Source: Jiangella anatolica | GTDB taxonomy: Bacteria; Actinomycetota; Actinomycetes; Jiangellales; Jiangellaceae | Length of the DNA: 64,000 bases | Reading direction: 5' to 3' | NCBI RefSeq assembly: GCF_003236295.1 | Contig: NZ_POTW01000023.1 | Coordinates: 1-64,000, forward strand | In this document: in pieces, positions 50,163-58,024 of the stretch | How the letters are laid out: each line of letters opens with the position of its first letter | Position numbering within the stretch: position 1 is the stretch's first letter | Translations under genes and position numbers: made by a program | The notes under the pieces: model-generated | The model's database searches: none | The model's input: only the letters and a program-made list of their open reading frames with translations | What the model was told of the DNA's origin: nothing

Positions 50163-51102
50163 GGGCGTCCCTCCCGGCGGTCAGCATCAGCGGTTCGTAC
50201 GGGCCGAGCCCGGCCAGCAGCCGGACGGCGCCGTCGAGCGGGTTGCCCAGCGGCTCGCGCACCTCGACGCCCGGGCAGCGGGCCTGGATGGCGTCGGTGA
50301 ACGGCCGCCGCACCAGGTCCTCCATCGCGAACAGGCCGCCGGCCCAGGACACTGGCACCCCCTCCGGTGACGGGAACGAGCGGGCCAGCACCGCCGCCGT
50401 CGTCACGACCAGGGCGTCGACGGCGTCGGCCCAGATGGCCTGCGCCACCGCGTCGCCCTCCCGGGCGGCCGCTGCCACCCACGGCGTGCACCGGGCGACC
50501 ATCCGCACCGGCGCCGGCGAGGTGTAGATCCGCTGCGACAACCCGGCGAGATCGCCCAGCGCCTCCCGGGCGGCCTCGGTCAGCGTGGTCGCCGGGCCGC
50601 GGCCGTCGCGGGCGGCCAGCACCGCCCGCAGCGCCGCCCGGCCGATCGAGAACCCGCTGCCGGCGTCGCCGAGCAGGTAGCCGTGGCCGTCGCCCTGGTG
50701 CGCCCCGCCGTCGGCGGAGATGCCCAGGCAGACGACGCCGGTGCCGGCCGTCGTGACCACACCGGGGGCGCCGCCGAGCGCGCCGGCGTGCGCCGTCACC
50801 ATGTCCGGGCCGAGCCACACCTCCGGGTCGCCGAGCCGGTCCCGGATCCGGGCCGCCAGGCGACGGCGCCGGTCCGGCTGCAGCGGCGCGGCCGTCAGTC
50901 CGAGGCAGATCCGGCGCACCGCGGCCGGCGAGCCGAGCGCCTCGTACGCCTCGGTCACCGCGTTGGCGACGCTGTCCAGCAGGTCCGTCTCGGCGCTGTA
51001 GGCGAACCCGCCGGCGTGCGTGATCTCGACGGCCACACCGTCGTGCACCAGCGCCATCCGCAGGTTCGTCTGCCCGCCGTCGACGGCCAGCTCCAGGCTC
51101 AC
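50155..51102 (-). CDS. BadF/BcrA-type sugar kinase (N-acetylmannosamine/glucosamine kinase-like)
   Basis: A 315-residue ASKHA-fold ATPase. The phosphate-1 motif is VDGGQTNLR (7-15), GTGVVCLG is phosphate-2, and GDAGSGFSIG lies where NAGK-type kinases bind nucleotide. It should phosphorylate the sugar brought in by the transporter, giving NanE its substrate. Gene overlaps: 8 bases with nanE and 4 bases with the permease. Confidence 0.85.
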   Translation of the reverse strand: MSLELAVDGGQTNLRMALVHDGVAVEITHAGGFAYSAETDLLDSVANAVTEAYEALGSPAAVRRICLGLTAAPLQPDRRRRLAARIRDRLGDPEVWLGPDMVTAHAGALGGAPGVVTTAGTGVVCLGISADGGAHQGDGHGYLLGDAGSGFSIGRAALRAVLAARDGRGPATTLTEAAREALGDLAGLSQRIYTSPAPVRMVARCTPWVAAAAREGDAVAQAIWADAVDALVVTTAAVLARSFPSPEGVPVSWAGGLFAMEDLVRRPFTDAIQARCPGVEVREPLGNPLDGAVRLLAGLGPYEPLMLTAGRDAHV

Positions 51103-51956
51103 TTGATCCCCGCCGTCATCGTGATCCCTTCGACGAACTTGCGCTGGAGGACGAGGAAGAGCAGCAGCGTCGGCAGCAGCGCCAGCAACGCGGCCGCCAT
51201 CATCATCGGCAGACCGCCGGAGCCGAGGTTGTTAGCCTGCATCGCGGCCAGCCCGACCGGCAACGTCTGGTGGTCGGCGTCGTTGCCGACCAGCAGCGGC
51301 CATAGGTGGCTGTCCCAGTTGGTCATGAAGATGAACAGCGCCAGCGCCGCCATCGGCGACACCATCATCGGCGCGACGACGTGCCGCAGGATCCGCAGCT
51401 CGCCGGCGCCGTCGATGCGCGCGGCCTCCAGCAGCTCGTCGGGCAGCCCGTCGATGCTCTGCCGCATCAGGAAGATCCCGAACGCACTGGTGGCCGACGG
51501 GATGATCAGGCCGGCGAAGCTGTTCACCCAGCCCAGGTCGAAGACCAGCGCGTACAGCGGCACGTAGATGACCTCGAGCGGCACCATCAGCGTCGCGAGC
51601 ACGACGAAGAACAGCACGTTGCGGCCGCGGTAGGCGAACTTGGAGAAGCTGTAGCCGGCCAGCGTGCAGGTGACGACGTTGAGCAGCGTCACCGAGACGC
51701 CCACGACGGTGCTGTTGAGGTAGTAGCGGGCGAACGGCGCCTGCTCGAACGGCAGCGTGAAGTTGCTCCACAGCCACTGCGACGGCAGCCAGCGCATCGG
51801 GCTGGCCAGCACCTCGTCGGCCGGCTTCACCGCCGACAGCGCCGCGTAGACGAACACCGACGCGAACACCAGGCCGCCGGCCAGCAGCAGCGTGAACACG
51901 ACGACCTTGCCGACCGGGCGGCGCTTGCGCGAGACGACCATCGCCCCAGTGCTCAT
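51099..51956 (-). CDS. Sugar ABC transporter permease, MalG type
   Basis: A 285-residue protein with six membrane helices. The EAA loop is ELLEAARIDGAGELRILRHV. LPVGLAAMQANN and the C-terminal QRKFVEGITMTAGIK are typical of the MalG group. The ATG at 51956 is within a 4-base overlap with the previous permease. The frame is open upstream but that part only shadows the other permease. Confidence 0.94.
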   Translation of the reverse strand: MSTGAMVVSRKRRPVGKVVVFTLLLAGGLVFASVFVYAALSAVKPADEVLASPMRWLPSQWLWSNFTLPFEQAPFARYYLNSTVVGVSVTLLNVVTCTLAGYSFSKFAYRGRNVLFFVVLATLMVPLEVIYVPLYALVFDLGWVNSFAGLIIPSATSAFGIFLMRQSIDGLPDELLEAARIDGAGELRILRHVVAPMMVSPMAALALFIFMTNWDSHLWPLLVGNDADHQTLPVGLAAMQANNLGSGGLPMMMAAALLALLPTLLLFLVLQRKFVEGITMTAGIK

Positions 51957-52867
51957 GCCGACCTCCGCAGCGCCCGGAGCTGCACGAACGTCACCATCAG
52001 CAGCAGCACGAACATGAGGACGGCGACGGCGGACGCGCGGCCCATGCGGGCGCTGGCGAAGGCCGTCTTGTACACGAACAGGTTGATCACCTCGGTGCCG
52101 AAGCTGCCGCCGGTGAGCACCACCTGCGGGCTGAACGACTGGAAGCCGCGGATCACCGCCATCACCAGGACGACGACGGTGATCGGCTTGAGCAGTGGCA
52201 GCGTGACGTAGCGCAGCCGCCGCAGCGCGCCGGCGCCGTCCAGGGACGCCGCCTCCAGCAGGTCCTTCGGGACGTTCTGCAGCCCGGCCAGGAAGATGAT
52301 CAGGAAGAACCCGACCTCCTTCCAGATCGCCGCGATCGCGATCGCCCACTTGGCCCAGGTGCTCGACGTCAGCCACGGGATGTCGGTGTTCAGGGTCTGG
52401 TTCAGCAGCCCCTCCGGCTGCAGCACCAGCCGCCAGATCACCGACACCGCCACCCACGACGTCGCGACCGGCGCGAAGTACAGCAGCCGGACGAACGCGC
52501 TGCCACGCATCCGGTTGTTCAGGCCCAGCGCGAGCACCAGCGCCAGCAGCACCGCCGGCCCGTAGGTGATGACGACGTAGAACAGCGAGGCGCCGAGCGA
52601 GGCGAGGAACCGGTCGTCGCCGAACAGGAACCGGAAGTTGTCCAGCCCGACCCACACCGGCGGGCTGGTCAGGTTGTAGTCGTACAGGCTGAGCTGGAAC
52701 ACCCGCAGCATCGGGTAGATCGCGAACGCCGCGAACAGCGCCAGCGCGGGCAGCGCGAACACCAGCCCGATCGCGTCACGGCGGCGGCGCCAGCCGGGGC
52801 GGCCGGCGCCCGGAGGCCGGGCCCGCGTGCCGCGGGCCCGGTCCGGTGCGGTTCTGGTCAACGCCAT
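51953..52867 (-). CDS. Sugar ABC transporter permease, MalF type
   Basis: A 304-residue protein: a basic Arg/Gly/Pro-rich N-terminal tail (1-32), then six helices. The EAA loop is LLEAASLDGAGALRRLRYVT. It pairs with the MalG-type permease. No ATPase gene is present in the operon; actinobacteria commonly supply a shared MsiK-type ATPase from elsewhere. Confidence 0.94.
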   Translation of the reverse strand: MALTRTAPDRARGTRARPPGAGRPGWRRRRDAIGLVFALPALALFAAFAIYPMLRVFQLSLYDYNLTSPPVWVGLDNFRFLFGDDRFLASLGASLFYVVITYGPAVLLALVLALGLNNRMRGSAFVRLLYFAPVATSWVAVSVIWRLVLQPEGLLNQTLNTDIPWLTSSTWAKWAIAIAAIWKEVGFFLIIFLAGLQNVPKDLLEAASLDGAGALRRLRYVTLPLLKPITVVVLVMAVIRGFQSFSPQVVLTGGSFGTEVINLFVYKTAFASARMGRASAVAVLMFVLLLMVTFVQLRALRRSA

Positions 52868-52871
52868 GCGA

Positions 52872-54170
52872 CTAGCTCGTGACGCTCTGCTCGACGGACT
52901 CCGCGGCCTCTTCCAGGCTCTCCGCCGGTGGCTGGCCGTCGAAGATGGACCGCTCGATCGCCGCCTTGATGGCGTCCTGGACCTCGCTCCAGTGCGGGCC
53001 GACCTCGTCGAACCTGCCCTGCTGGTAGGCCTGCGACCACACCTCGAGGAACGGGATCTCCGCCGCGGCGGGCGACTCCTCCCAGCCCTGCAGCGGCTGG
53101 ACGAAGCTGACGTCCTCGAGCCAGCGCTCGCTCTGCGACGTCATGTACTCGATGAACCTCCATGCCTCCTCCTGCTGCTCGGAGGCCTTGTTCACGGCGA
53201 AGTAGTAGCCGTACCAGCGCCCGGACGGGTTGGCCGGGTCGACCTGCGGGAGCGGGACGACGGCCAGGTTCTCGAACGTCTCGGGGTTGTCGATGGCGAT
53301 CTGCTCGACCGCCCACGGATAGATCATCGTCATCGACCGGCGGCCGGAGGCGAAGTCCTCGAACGGCGACGTCGCCTCGCGGGAGGCGGTGTCGGCGTTG
53401 CCGACCTGGTCCTCGCGGATGAGGTCGTACCAGATCTGCAGCGCCTCGACCGACTCCGGCTCGGTGAGCGCCGACCCGTCGCCGTCCTCGTTGAGGATCG
53501 AGCCGCCGGTCTCGTTCAGCAACGTCTGCAGTTGCTGGGTGTACCAGCCGGAGTGCAGGTAGACGAAGTTGAAGCCCTCGTGCCCGGCGGCGACCAGCTG
53601 CTGGCCGTACTCGGCGACGTCGTCCCAGGTCTGCGGCGGGTTGGCCGGGTCGAGGCCGGCGTCGGCGAAGTGCTGGGTGTTGATGGCGAACGCCGTCGCG
53701 TTGAACTCGCTCGGCACGCCGTAGAGGGTGCCGTCCTCGCCCTTCGCGCCGTCCAGCGTGCCGTCGACGTAGAGCGCCTCCAGCTCCTCGACGGAGTCGG
53801 CGCCGAACGCCGCCGGGTCGATCGGCGCGAGCAGCTCCTTGGGGATGTACTCGCCGCGCAGCGCGCTGTCGTCCATGTTGATGATGTCCGGGCCGGAGCC
53901 GTTGCTCAGCGACGTCAGCATCTTCGTGCCGAAGTCGTTGTTCGGGATCATCTCGTAGGTGATGTCGACGTTCGGGTTGGCCTCTTCGTACTCCGCGATC
54001 AGCTGCTCGTTCAGCTCGTTCATCGGCGGGTGCGTGTGGGTCCAGTAGGTCAGCTCGATCTGCCCGCCGTCGCCGGTCGAGCCGCCGTCGTCGGAGCCGC
54101 ACGCGGCGGTCACCGCCAGCACGGCCACGGCCGGGATCAGGACCGCGCGGGCGCGCGCTCGTGTGCTCAT
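52872..54170 (-). CDS. Sugar ABC transporter substrate-binding lipoprotein (family 1)
   Basis: A 432-residue extracellular binding protein. Lipobox VTAAC gives Cys24. TYWTHTHPPMNELNEQLIAE, PDIINMDDSALRGEYI and SGRRSMTMIYPWAVEQIA are family 1 features. It should bind an amino sugar or oligosaccharide, judged from nanE downstream. It follows the regulator gene by 45 bases and precedes the permeases by 4. Confidence 0.93.
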   Translation of the reverse strand: MSTRARARAVLIPAVAVLAVTAACGSDDGGSTGDGGQIELTYWTHTHPPMNELNEQLIAEYEEANPNVDITYEMIPNNDFGTKMLTSLSNGSGPDIINMDDSALRGEYIPKELLAPIDPAAFGADSVEELEALYVDGTLDGAKGEDGTLYGVPSEFNATAFAINTQHFADAGLDPANPPQTWDDVAEYGQQLVAAGHEGFNFVYLHSGWYTQQLQTLLNETGGSILNEDGDGSALTEPESVEALQIWYDLIREDQVGNADTASREATSPFEDFASGRRSMTMIYPWAVEQIAIDNPETFENLAVVPLPQVDPANPSGRWYGYYFAVNKASEQQEEAWRFIEYMTSQSERWLEDVSFVQPLQGWEESPAAAEIPFLEVWSQAYQQGRFDEVGPHWSEVQDAIKAAIERSIFDGQPPAESLEEAAESVEQSVTS

Positions 54171-54215
54171 GGGTTGCTCGCTTTCGTCGGTCCGCCCGGA
54201 GGGCGGCGCGGAAGG

Positions 54216-54977
54216 TCAGGCGGAACGCCGGGTGCGTCCGCGCAGGGCGGGCGCGGGCACCGGCCGGAGCTCGGCCGTCAACTGGAACCGGTCACCGCGG
54301 AAGACGTCGGTGCCGCACTCGACGACGCGTCCGTTCGTGCCGAACGTGACGACGTCGAGCTGGAACGCCGGGCGGCCCGGGTCGGTGTGCAGCAGTGCGG
54401 CGTCGTGCTCGTCCAGCAGCGTCGGCTCGATGGTCGTGCGGCCGGTGAGGATCGGGATGCTGTAGCGGCCGGCCAGCAGGTCGTACCAGGAGCCGTTCAG
54501 GTCCGCCGGCGCCAGGCCGGGCACGAGGTCGTCGGCGACCCAGGTGGTCTCCAGGCCGATGGGGTCGCCGTCGGCGGTGCGGAGCCGGGTGAACCGGACG
54601 ATCGTCGTGTTGACGGGGATGCGCAGCGTCCGGGCCTGCCGTGGCCCGGCCGGCAGCCGCCGGAACTCCAGCGTCTCGCTGCCCGGCACCAGGCCGCGGC
54701 GGCGCATCTCCTCCGAGAACGAGGTCATCGCCAGGCGGCGGGTCAGCTTCGGTCGCGCGACGAAGTTGCCCCGGCCGTGCTCGCGTACGACGAACCCGGC
54801 CGTCGCCAGGTCGTCGAGGGCCCGCCGCAGGGTCATGCGGGCCACTCCCCAGTCGTGTGCCAGCCGGCGTTCCGACGGCAGCGCCACGCCTTCGTCCTCG
54901 TGGTCGATGAGCTCGAGCAGGCGGCCGCGCACCTGTGCGACCTTGCCGGCCGCCGATCCGAAGCTGTCGTTCGCCAT
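54216..54977 (-). CDS. GntR family regulator, HutC subfamily (UTRA domain)
   Basis: A 253-residue repressor. The winged helix is at about 8-75 (ALPSERRLAHDWGVARMTLR). The UTRA domain (about 90-240) binds a sugar phosphate or similar effector, as in NagR; RLAMTSFSEEMRRRGLVPGS is its typical start. It is the first gene of the amino-sugar operon and probably controls the promoter just upstream. GAGGAG precedes the ATG. Confidence 0.9.
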   Translation of the reverse strand: MANDSFGSAAGKVAQVRGRLLELIDHEDEGVALPSERRLAHDWGVARMTLRRALDDLATAGFVVREHGRGNFVARPKLTRRLAMTSFSEEMRRRGLVPGSETLEFRRLPAGPRQARTLRIPVNTTIVRFTRLRTADGDPIGLETTWVADDLVPGLAPADLNGSWYDLLAGRYSIPILTGRTTIEPTLLDEHDAALLHTDPGRPAFQLDVVTFGTNGRVVECGTDVFRGDRFQLTAELRPVPAPALRGRTRRSA

Positions 54978-55002
54978 GCCACGAGCTCCTCGACATGAGG
55001 TG

Positions 55003-55024
55003 AGGTGCAGTGCGCACCTTTATA
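55003..55024 (-). promoter_or_regulatory. Promoter and operator of the amino-sugar operon
   Basis: On the minus strand a TATAAA box (55024-55019) is followed at once by AGGTGC-AGTGC... in inverted form: AGGTGC (55003-55008) and GCACCT (55014-55019). The repeat would cover the transcription start, the usual place for a GntR-type repressor site. Confidence 0.5.
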
Positions 55025-55064
55025 GACCGTGCCGCCGAAGCCGCACCAGAGCGGCCGCGAACCT

Positions 55065-55149
55065 CGATTAGACCAGTCGCGCGCGCGTTTGTCGCGCGAT
55101 GCCGCAGGCCACCGGCTTCTTCGTGCGAGTGGGCCGCAACTGGTCCAAT
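55065..55149. repeat. 17-bp imperfect inverted repeat between the GntR and NIPSNAP genes
   Basis: CGATTAGACCAGTCGCG (55065-55081) and the inverse of CGCAACTGGTCCAATCG (55133-55149) agree at 15 of 17 positions. It may be a terminator stem for the NIPSNAP gene or a pair of regulator sites. Confidence 0.5.
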
Positions 55150-55161
55150 CGGCGCGCTCTC

Positions 55162-55875
55162 TCAGCGCAGCAGCGATCGGCCGGTCGGCGCCAGGCGGAG
55201 GGTGACGGGCGGCGCCGTGAGCCGGCGGTCCAGTTCGGCGCGCAGGTCCGCCCGCTCCTCCCACCGGTCGCGGTGGGCCGCGTAGGCGTCGGCGTCGTCG
55301 AACCGGGCCACCCGGACGACGACATTCTCGCCCGTGCGCACCGGCAGCCCCAGGAAGGTGTTCGGCGACGGGTCGGTCTCGAGCCGGGCCAGCGGGACGA
55401 CGCCCAGCGCGGGCTCGATCTCGGCGGCGAGGAAGCGGCCGAACTCGCTCCGGTCGCCGTCGACCGGGTAGACCACCACGCTCACCACCGACGACGCCGG
55501 TGCGGTCGGCCGGTCGACGGCGGCGCCGACGGCCGGGAACGGGAAGCCGCCCTCGGCGTCGGCGGGCCGCAGCAGGTGCACGTCGTCGACGTCGATCATG
55601 GTGACGTTGGCGGCGGCGGCGTGCTCCTTCCAGACCGGGCCGGAGTAGAACGCCGTCAGCGCCTCGTGCCGCGTCTCCAGGTCGGCGAAGCCCCGGATCC
55701 AGACGAACCGGTCCGGTCGGTCGAGGTCGCGGAACTGGCCGATGAGCCGCATGCCGACGGCTTCCTGCGACTCGACGAGCTCGCGGTCGAACAGCGTGAC
55801 GAGGTCGTCGCGGCGGTCGGCGTGGACCGTGTACTGGCGCAGTTCGACGAGGGGACAGCACGGGTCGCTGGTCAT
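55162..55875 (-). CDS. NIPSNAP family protein, two domains
   Basis: A 237-residue cytoplasmic protein. The first NIPSNAP ferredoxin-like domain (about 10-105) begins LVELRQYTVHADRRDDLVTL and includes FVWIRGFADLETRHEALTAF. A second similar half follows from about 125 (SVVSVVVYPVDGDRSEFGRF). The molecular role is unknown; these domains bind or modify small molecules. The ATG at 55875 is chosen by the family start. It is a single gene. Confidence 0.85.
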   Translation of the reverse strand: MTSDPCCPLVELRQYTVHADRRDDLVTLFDRELVESQEAVGMRLIGQFRDLDRPDRFVWIRGFADLETRHEALTAFYSGPVWKEHAAAANVTMIDVDDVHLLRPADAEGGFPFPAVGAAVDRPTAPASSVVSVVVYPVDGDRSEFGRFLAAEIEPALGVVPLARLETDPSPNTFLGLPVRTGENVVVRVARFDDADAYAAHRDRWEERADLRAELDRRLTAPPVTLRLAPTGRSLLR

Positions 55876-55916
55876 GCCGCGAACGGTATCGGCCGGGGCC
55901 GACAGACAGCGGCGGC

Positions 55917-56567
55917 TCAGCGCCGGGCGTAGAGCCGGTAGAACAGCTCGACGGCCTGAGCGGCCCGGTCCTCGACGGTTGCGCCCGTCCACGCGGGGCC
56001 GGCGCCCAGCAGCGCCGTGATCTGGGCGTCGCGAACGGCCAGGCCGAACAGCACGCCGAACGCCTCGGCCGGGTCGGGGCAGTCGAGCTCGCCGGACTCC
56101 GTCGCCCGGGCCAGCACCGCCTCGAACAGGGGCCCGGTGGTGGCGCGGCCGCGCTGGTACAGCACCGCGGCGAGATCGGTGTCGGCGGGAACGCCGGCGA
56201 TGGCGGCCCGGTTCAGCGCCAGCGACCGCGGCCCGGTGAGCAGCGTGAGCAGCCCGGCGATCGCGGCCAGCAGGACGCCGCGCACGGGGGCATCGGCCGG
56301 GCCTTCGAGCGCCTGGCGCAGCAGCGCGTTGGTGCCGCCGGACTGCCGCTGGACCAGCGCCTCGAGCAGACCGCGGCGGCCGCCGAACCGGGCGTAGAGC
56401 GTCTCCTTCGAGGCCCGCGCCCGCTCGGCGATGCGGCGCGTGGTCAGCGCGGCCACCCCGTCCTCCTCGAGGATCGCGGCGGCGGCCGCGAGGATCGCCT
56501 CCTCGCGCGCCTCGCCTCGCGCCGCGGATCTCGGGGTCGATCCCGGGGTTCTTCCGGATGTCGCCAT
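55917..56567 (-). CDS. TetR/AcrR family repressor
   Basis: A 216-residue regulator. The HTH domain is at about 20-67 (AILAAAAAILEEDGVAALTT, ASKETLYARFGGRRGLLEAL). The C-terminal domain resembles TetR_C_7/AefR types. The ATG is the left end of a perfect palindrome shared with the divergent DUF1772 gene; TACGGT in the palindrome ends 7 bases before the start, so the mRNA is leaderless by prediction. Autorepression and repression of the DUF1772 gene are likely. Confidence 0.9.
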   Translation of the reverse strand: MATSGRTPGSTPRSAARGEAREEAILAAAAAILEEDGVAALTTRRIAERARASKETLYARFGGRRGLLEALVQRQSGGTNALLRQALEGPADAPVRGVLLAAIAGLLTLLTGPRSLALNRAAIAGVPADTDLAAVLYQRGRATTGPLFEAVLARATESGELDCPDPAEAFGVLFGLAVRDAQITALLGAGPAWTGATVEDRAAQAVELFYRLYARR

Positions 56568-56597
56568 GTCCGAACCGTACCGTACGGTTCGGACATG
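56565..56597. promoter_or_regulatory. Perfect 33-bp palindrome containing both divergent start codons
   Basis: CATGTCCGAACCGTAC (56565-56580) is mirrored exactly in 56582-56597 around a central C. The ATG ends of the arms are the start codons of tetR (minus) and DUF1772 (plus). Each strand has TACGGT followed by six bases and then ATG. A dimeric or tetrameric TetR protein bound here would block both promoters at once. Confidence 0.85.
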
Positions 56598-57164
56598 ACC
56601 ACCTCGAACCGCGGCCAACTCGCCGCCGCCGGGCTCGCCGTGCTGCTGCTCGGCCTCATCTCCGGCTTCTTCTACGCCTACGCCTGCTCGGTGATGGTCG
56701 GGCTGGCCGACACCGACGACCGCACGTTCATCGCCGCGATGCAGGCGATCAACGCCCACGTCCGCAACGCCGGCTTCGCGCCGAGCTTCTTCGGCGCGCT
56801 GATCGCCACGGCCGCGGCGGCCCTGCTCGGCGCCCGGCGCCGTCCGTCGCGGGCGACCGTGCTGCTGGCGGCCGCCGCGCTGGTCTACGCCGTCGGCGGG
56901 TTCGCGCTGACCATGGGTGTCAGCGTGCCGCTCAACGACGAGCTGGCGGCGGCCGGCGCGCCCGCGTCGATCGCCGATCCGGCCGCGGTCCGGGCCGACT
57001 ACGAGGGGCCGTGGACCACCTGGAACCTGGTGCGGACGGTCGCGTCGACCGTGGCGTTGGCGCTGGCCGTCGCCGCCGTCCACGACCTCGGCCGGAGCTA
57101 CCGCCGCAGCAGGTCGCGCAGTTCGGCGGCGATCGCGGCCGGGTCCGCCTCGGCCATGAAGTGA
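56595..57164 (+). CDS. DUF1772 (anthrone-oxygenase-like) membrane protein
   Basis: A 189-residue membrane protein with four helices. The family core is LLGLISGFFYAYACSVMVGL, MQAINAHVRNAGFAPSFFG and the late NDELAAAG and WTTWNLVRT. Some relatives act as anthrone oxygenases, but most are unassigned. Start is the right end of the 33-bp palindrome. The last 67 bases overlap the 3' end of the convergent hydrolase gene, so its C-terminal 20 residues (Arg/Ser-rich) may be a recent extension. Confidence 0.85.
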   Translation: MTTSNRGQLAAAGLAVLLLGLISGFFYAYACSVMVGLADTDDRTFIAAMQAINAHVRNAGFAPSFFGALIATAAAALLGARRRPSRATVLLAAAALVYAVGGFALTMGVSVPLNDELAAAGAPASIADPAAVRADYEGPWTTWNLVRTVASTVALALAVAAVHDLGRSYRRSRSRSSAAIAAGSASAMK

Positions 57165-57964
57165 CCCGCCGTCGTCGTGACGTGCCGCAGGTCCGGCGCC
57201 CACGCGCGCCACAGCCCGGCCGCGTCGAAGCCGAGCGCGGCGCCCCAGTCCTGCTGGACGACGGTGACCGGCATCGCGAGCGTCCGGCCGGCCGCCCGGT
57301 CCGCCGTGTCGTGCTCGACGTCGACGCCGGCGGACGCGCGATAGTCGGCGACGATCGACGGGACGGCAGCCGCGCAGGCACGCAGGTACTCCGCGCGCAC
57401 GTCGGCCGGGATCGCGTCCGGATCGGCGCCCCACTGGTCGAGGAAGTAGCCGAAGAACTCCTCCGCCGACCCGGCGATCATCCGTTCCGGCAGGCCGGGC
57501 GGCTGTGCCATCAGGTAGAGGTGGAACGCGACCGCCGCCGACGCCCCGTGCAGGACGTCCCACATGTCCAGCGTCGGCAGCACGTCGAGGATCGCGAGGT
57601 GGCTGACCCGGCCCGGGTGATCCAGGCCGGTCCGGAACGCGACCAGCGCGCCGCGGTCGTGCCCGGCCAGCGCGAAGCGGTCATGGCCCAGCTCGGTCGC
57701 GAGGGCGACGACGTCGGCGGCCATCGTGCGCTTCGAGTAGTCCGCCGCGGGCTTGTCGCTGCCGCCGTAGCCGCGCAGGTCCGGGACGATGACGGTGTGC
57801 TCGGCGGCCAGGTCCGCGGCGACGTGCCGCCACATCAGGTGGGTCTGCGGGAACCCGTGCAGCAGCACGACCGGGCGGCCGGCGCCGCCGACGGCGACGT
57901 TCAGCGCGACGCCGCCGTCGACCGCGACGCGCCGGTACTCGAAGCCGGGGATGGTGGGCGTCAT
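57098..57964 (-). CDS. Alpha/beta hydrolase with an Asp nucleophile (haloacetate dehalogenase/epoxide hydrolase-like)
   Basis: A 288-residue hydrolase. HGFPQTHLMWRHVA is the oxyanion region. PDLRGYGGSDKP and the nucleophile elbow AGHDRGALVAF follow, with Asp as nucleophile; the catalytic His is in TTAGHFMAEADP near the end. In fluoroacetate dehalogenases a second Arg follows in GHDRGxR; here it is Leu, so another substrate is likely. AGAGGAGAG precedes the ATG. It overlaps DUF1772 tail to tail by 67 bases. The frame is open far upstream, over the next gene, without homology. Confidence 0.88.
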   Translation of the reverse strand: MTPTIPGFEYRRVAVDGGVALNVAVGGAGRPVVLLHGFPQTHLMWRHVAADLAAEHTVIVPDLRGYGGSDKPAADYSKRTMAADVVALATELGHDRFALAGHDRGALVAFRTGLDHPGRVSHLAILDVLPTLDMWDVLHGASAAVAFHLYLMAQPPGLPERMIAGSAEEFFGYFLDQWGADPDAIPADVRAEYLRACAAAVPSIVADYRASAGVDVEHDTADRAAGRTLAMPVTVVQQDWGAALGFDAAGLWRAWAPDLRHVTTTAGHFMAEADPAAIAAELRDLLRR

Positions 57965-58024
57965 GACTCTCCTCTGGGTGAAGCTGGTGACGTGTCCAGC
58001 CTCCGGCCCGCCGATGAGCGTTCG

